Below, one piece after another: positions 62,562 to 64,000 of a stretch of DNA of 64,000 nt; the first letter of the stretch is position 1, and each line of letters starts with the position of its first letter. Under the pieces are notes generated by a model. That model was not told where the DNA came from. It searched no databases and was given only the letters and a program-made list of their open reading frames with translations. The stretch lies in NCBI RefSeq assembly GCF_019800665.1, contig NZ_JAHVKO010000003.1, forward strand, positions 310,001 to 374,000, written 5' to 3'. A program made the translations under genes and the position numbers. The DNA is from Microbulbifer agarilyticus. Its GTDB lineage: Bacteria > Pseudomonadota > Gammaproteobacteria > Pseudomonadales > Cellvibrionaceae.

Positions 62562-63230
62562 TTATGACGGTAAGTGCCCAGTCTTCACATAGATCAGCGC
62601 GCCATCCTCTTTCGTAAACGGGGTATGCCGGCTGAAGTGCGGGCTTCGCAACCAGGAGCCTGCCGGATAGCTGCCGTGCTCGTCGTGAAAGGTGCCCTCA
62701 ATTACGAAAATTTCTTCACCACCCCAGTGTTGGTGGCTGTTGAATTGCGTATTGGGAGCCCACTTTACCAGCGCAACACGCTCGGTACCGTATTCGTGCA
62801 GGGGCATAACTTGCAGTCCGCCTACCAGCCCCGGAAGCCAGGGTTGCGTACTGGTTTCGATTACCTTCTGTTCTTTATCGGCTTCGTCGAATTGATGCAG
62901 CTTGACGAAAATGGTCGCGCCGTCTGCGCCAATTTTCGGTGTATGGGAGGTGCCGATTGGGTTGCGTACGTAACTGCCTTTGCCATAGTCCCGGTGTTCA
63001 TCGGAAAAGACGCCTTCCAGCACCAGGAATTCTTCACCACCCGAGTGGATGTGGGGTGAGAATGCACTGTTTGGTGCGTAGCGAACAATCGAGGTAGCTC
63101 TCGCAACCTCGTCTCCAATCCGGTCCAGCATCATGCGTTCAACACCGGGCATCGGTGAGGCTACCCACTCATACTGCTCCGGGCGGACTACCACTCTTTG
63201 GGTAAAATCGGCGTTGATACGGGTTGTCAT
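62562..63230 (-). CDS. ChrR-type double-cupin protein
   Basis: A 222-residue protein with two ChrR-like cupin domains, about 10-110 and 122-220. Metal-binding motifs are repeated: SPHIHSGGEEFLVLEG and NSHQHWGGEEIFVIEGTF (His-x-His...Glu), each with a later His (GTSHTP; FSRHTP). ChrR is best known as a zinc anti-sigma factor of singlet-oxygen response, but this protein lacks a clear N-terminal anti-sigma domain and has no sigma-factor neighbour, so an oxidative-stress or enzyme role cannot be chosen. The ATG at 63230 is preferred to an upstream TTG. Confidence 0.88.
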   Translation of the reverse strand: MTTRINADFTQRVVVRPEQYEWVASPMPGVERMMLDRIGDEVARATSIVRYAPNSAFSPHIHSGGEEFLVLEGVFSDEHRDYGKGSYVRNPIGTSHTPKIGADGATIFVKLHQFDEADKEQKVIETSTQPWLPGLVGGLQVMPLHEYGTERVALVKWAPNTQFNSHQHWGGEEIFVIEGTFHDEHGSYPAGSWLRSPHFSRHTPFTKEDGALIYVKTGHLPS

Positions 63231-63437
63231 AATAGGTGCCTGAATACTCAAGTTTGCTCAATCTAACGCAGGTTATAGGCGGAAGGCTGCAAGTTATGCG
63301 TTGATGCCTTTCCGTATAACTAATCGAGGTTTCATTATATATTAATCAGCAATTAGCAAGATGGTCCCGCTGTTGCTGTGCGTGATGAAAACGATACGGG
63401 TGCTTGGCGAGTTGGTTGTACGAATTTGGTGAATCAG

Positions 63438-63947
63438 ATGGACTTAACGAAAACACTTCAGGATCCGGTGGTTGAGATATCCAAACTGCAGGTGACGGAC
63501 TTCGATGGTTTATTCCGTGTCGCTAACGACAAGGCGCTATGGGCAGACCATCCAGCAAAAGACCGCTATAAGCGTAGTGAGTTTGAAAAATGGTTTGAGT
63601 CCGCGATGGAGTATGGTTCTACGCTGAAGATTGTCGATCGGACTACCGGCGAGATAATTGGCAGTACGCGATATTACGATTATCAGCCGGGGCAGGAAGT
63701 GGCGATCGGCTATACCTTTTTGTCGCGCAAACACTGGGGCGGGGAAACGAACGGCCGGGTAAAGAAGCTTATGTTTGGCTATGCATTCCAGCATGTGGAA
63801 CACATCTGGTTGCATATCGGTCCGGATAACATCCGTTCACAGAAAGCGGCGGAAAAGGTCGGTGCGGTGTTTTCACATGTGGAAACCAAAGAGCTGGCGG
63901 GAAGCTCGTTGGAGTACTGTTGTTACCGCGTCGACAAGCCTGCTTGA
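63438..63947 (+). CDS. GNAT-family N-acetyltransferase (RimJ/RimL-like)
   Basis: A 169-residue GNAT enzyme of the RimJ/RimL-type subgroup: motif A/B region IGYTFLSRKHWGGETNGRVK (acetyl-CoA site) and the closing IGPDNIRSQKAAEKVGAVFS. An N-terminal GTG frame starting at 63378 is open, but GGTGA before the ATG at 63438 supports the shorter form. It may acetylate a protein N-terminus or small amine; no target is suggested by the neighbours. A strong stem-loop ends the window after it. Confidence 0.9.
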   Translation: MDLTKTLQDPVVEISKLQVTDFDGLFRVANDKALWADHPAKDRYKRSEFEKWFESAMEYGSTLKIVDRTTGEIIGSTRYYDYQPGQEVAIGYTFLSRKHWGGETNGRVKKLMFGYAFQHVEHIWLHIGPDNIRSQKAAEKVGAVFSHVETKELAGSSLEYCCYRVDKPA

Positions 63948-63976
63948 TGTTGCGGTCGATGGGTGGTGGAATACAC

Positions 63977-64000
63977 AGGGGCCGGCATAAGCCGGCCCCT
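63977..64000 (+). terminator. Stem-loop at the window end
   Basis: The perfect 10-base stem AGGGGCCGGC / GCCGGCCCCT with an ATAA loop lies 29 bases after the acetyltransferase stop. A T-run, if any, would be outside the window. Confidence 0.75.

Noticed and set aside
62562-63230. ChrR-like gene as an anti-sigma factor pair
   Set aside because: No sigma-factor gene adjoins, and the protein consists of two cupins without a visible N-terminal zinc anti-sigma domain.
1-64000. CRISPR arrays, tRNA, rRNA, phage or insertion sequences
   Set aside because: No regularly spaced repeats, cloverleaf-like sequence, integrase or transposase gene was recognised on either strand.

Overview
The window is about 64 kb of a gammaproteobacterial chromosome of moderately high GC. 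Gene content and order (lgt-thyA-folA; argE-argA, pit/DUF47, lone gspE, glnE, ilvE; nudF-DUF1249-cpdA-yqiA-parE) resemble Pseudomonas and its marine relatives. The multi-part TonB energising cluster and the REP-like repeat suggest a marine Cellvibrionales-type organism such as Microbulbifer. That placement is an inference from recalled synteny, not from a database match. No tRNA, rRNA, CRISPR array, prophage or insertion sequence was recognised.

Layout. (1) 1-4655: the 5' part of a YcbB-type L,D-transpeptidase, an NRDE protein, then lgt, thyA and folA. (2) 4656-11160: a DUF3450 / TtpC-like / ExbB / ExbD / TonB / TPR cluster that probably powers TonB-dependent outer-membrane receptors, plus a second lone TonB. 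(3) 11183-20447: a PfpI-like protein with a divergent LysR regulator, ilvD, argE-argA, a DUF6314-like protein, a PhzF-like isomerase and a Pit phosphate carrier; pit belongs with an upstream DUF47 (PhoU-like) gene. (4) 21341-27237: a lone GspE-type ATPase, glnE, a REP-like inverted pair and ilvE. (5) 27310-42004: a lipopolysaccharide core / surface-glycan island. It holds ugd and a UDP-glucuronate-4-epimerase-like gene at its two ends, two ELM1-like genes, two GT4 and three GT2-type glycosyltransferases, a 2OG-Fe(II) oxygenase, an O-antigen-ligase-like protein, waaA and kdkA. (6) 42206-49348: tolC, then a divergent pqiA-pqiA-pqiB lipid-transport operon with a six-MCE-domain PqiB and two DUF4136 lipoproteins. 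(7) 49383-55197: nudF, DUF1249, cpdA, a DUF3313-like lipoprotein, yqiA and parE. (8) 55291-64000: an accessory-looking end with a histidine kinase / NarL-type regulator / small membrane protein operon, a divergent DUF2306 membrane protein, a DHFR-like reductase, a penicillin-acylase-family enzyme, a GGCT-like protein, a ChrR-type double cupin and a GNAT acetyltransferase.

How the parts fit: much of the window serves the envelope. It covers peptidoglycan cross-linking, lipoprotein maturation, TonB energy transfer, LPS inner core (Kdo addition and Kdo phosphorylation, with uronic-acid precursors from Ugd and the epimerase), TolC export and MCE lipid transport. Housekeeping amino-acid and nucleotide genes lie between these blocks. 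The least-understood parts are the DUF3450/TPR components of the TonB machine, the paired ELM1-like proteins and oxygenase in the glycan island, the alternating six-MCE PqiB with DUF4136 partners, and the Arg/Ser/Tyr-rich insert in the L,D-transpeptidase.
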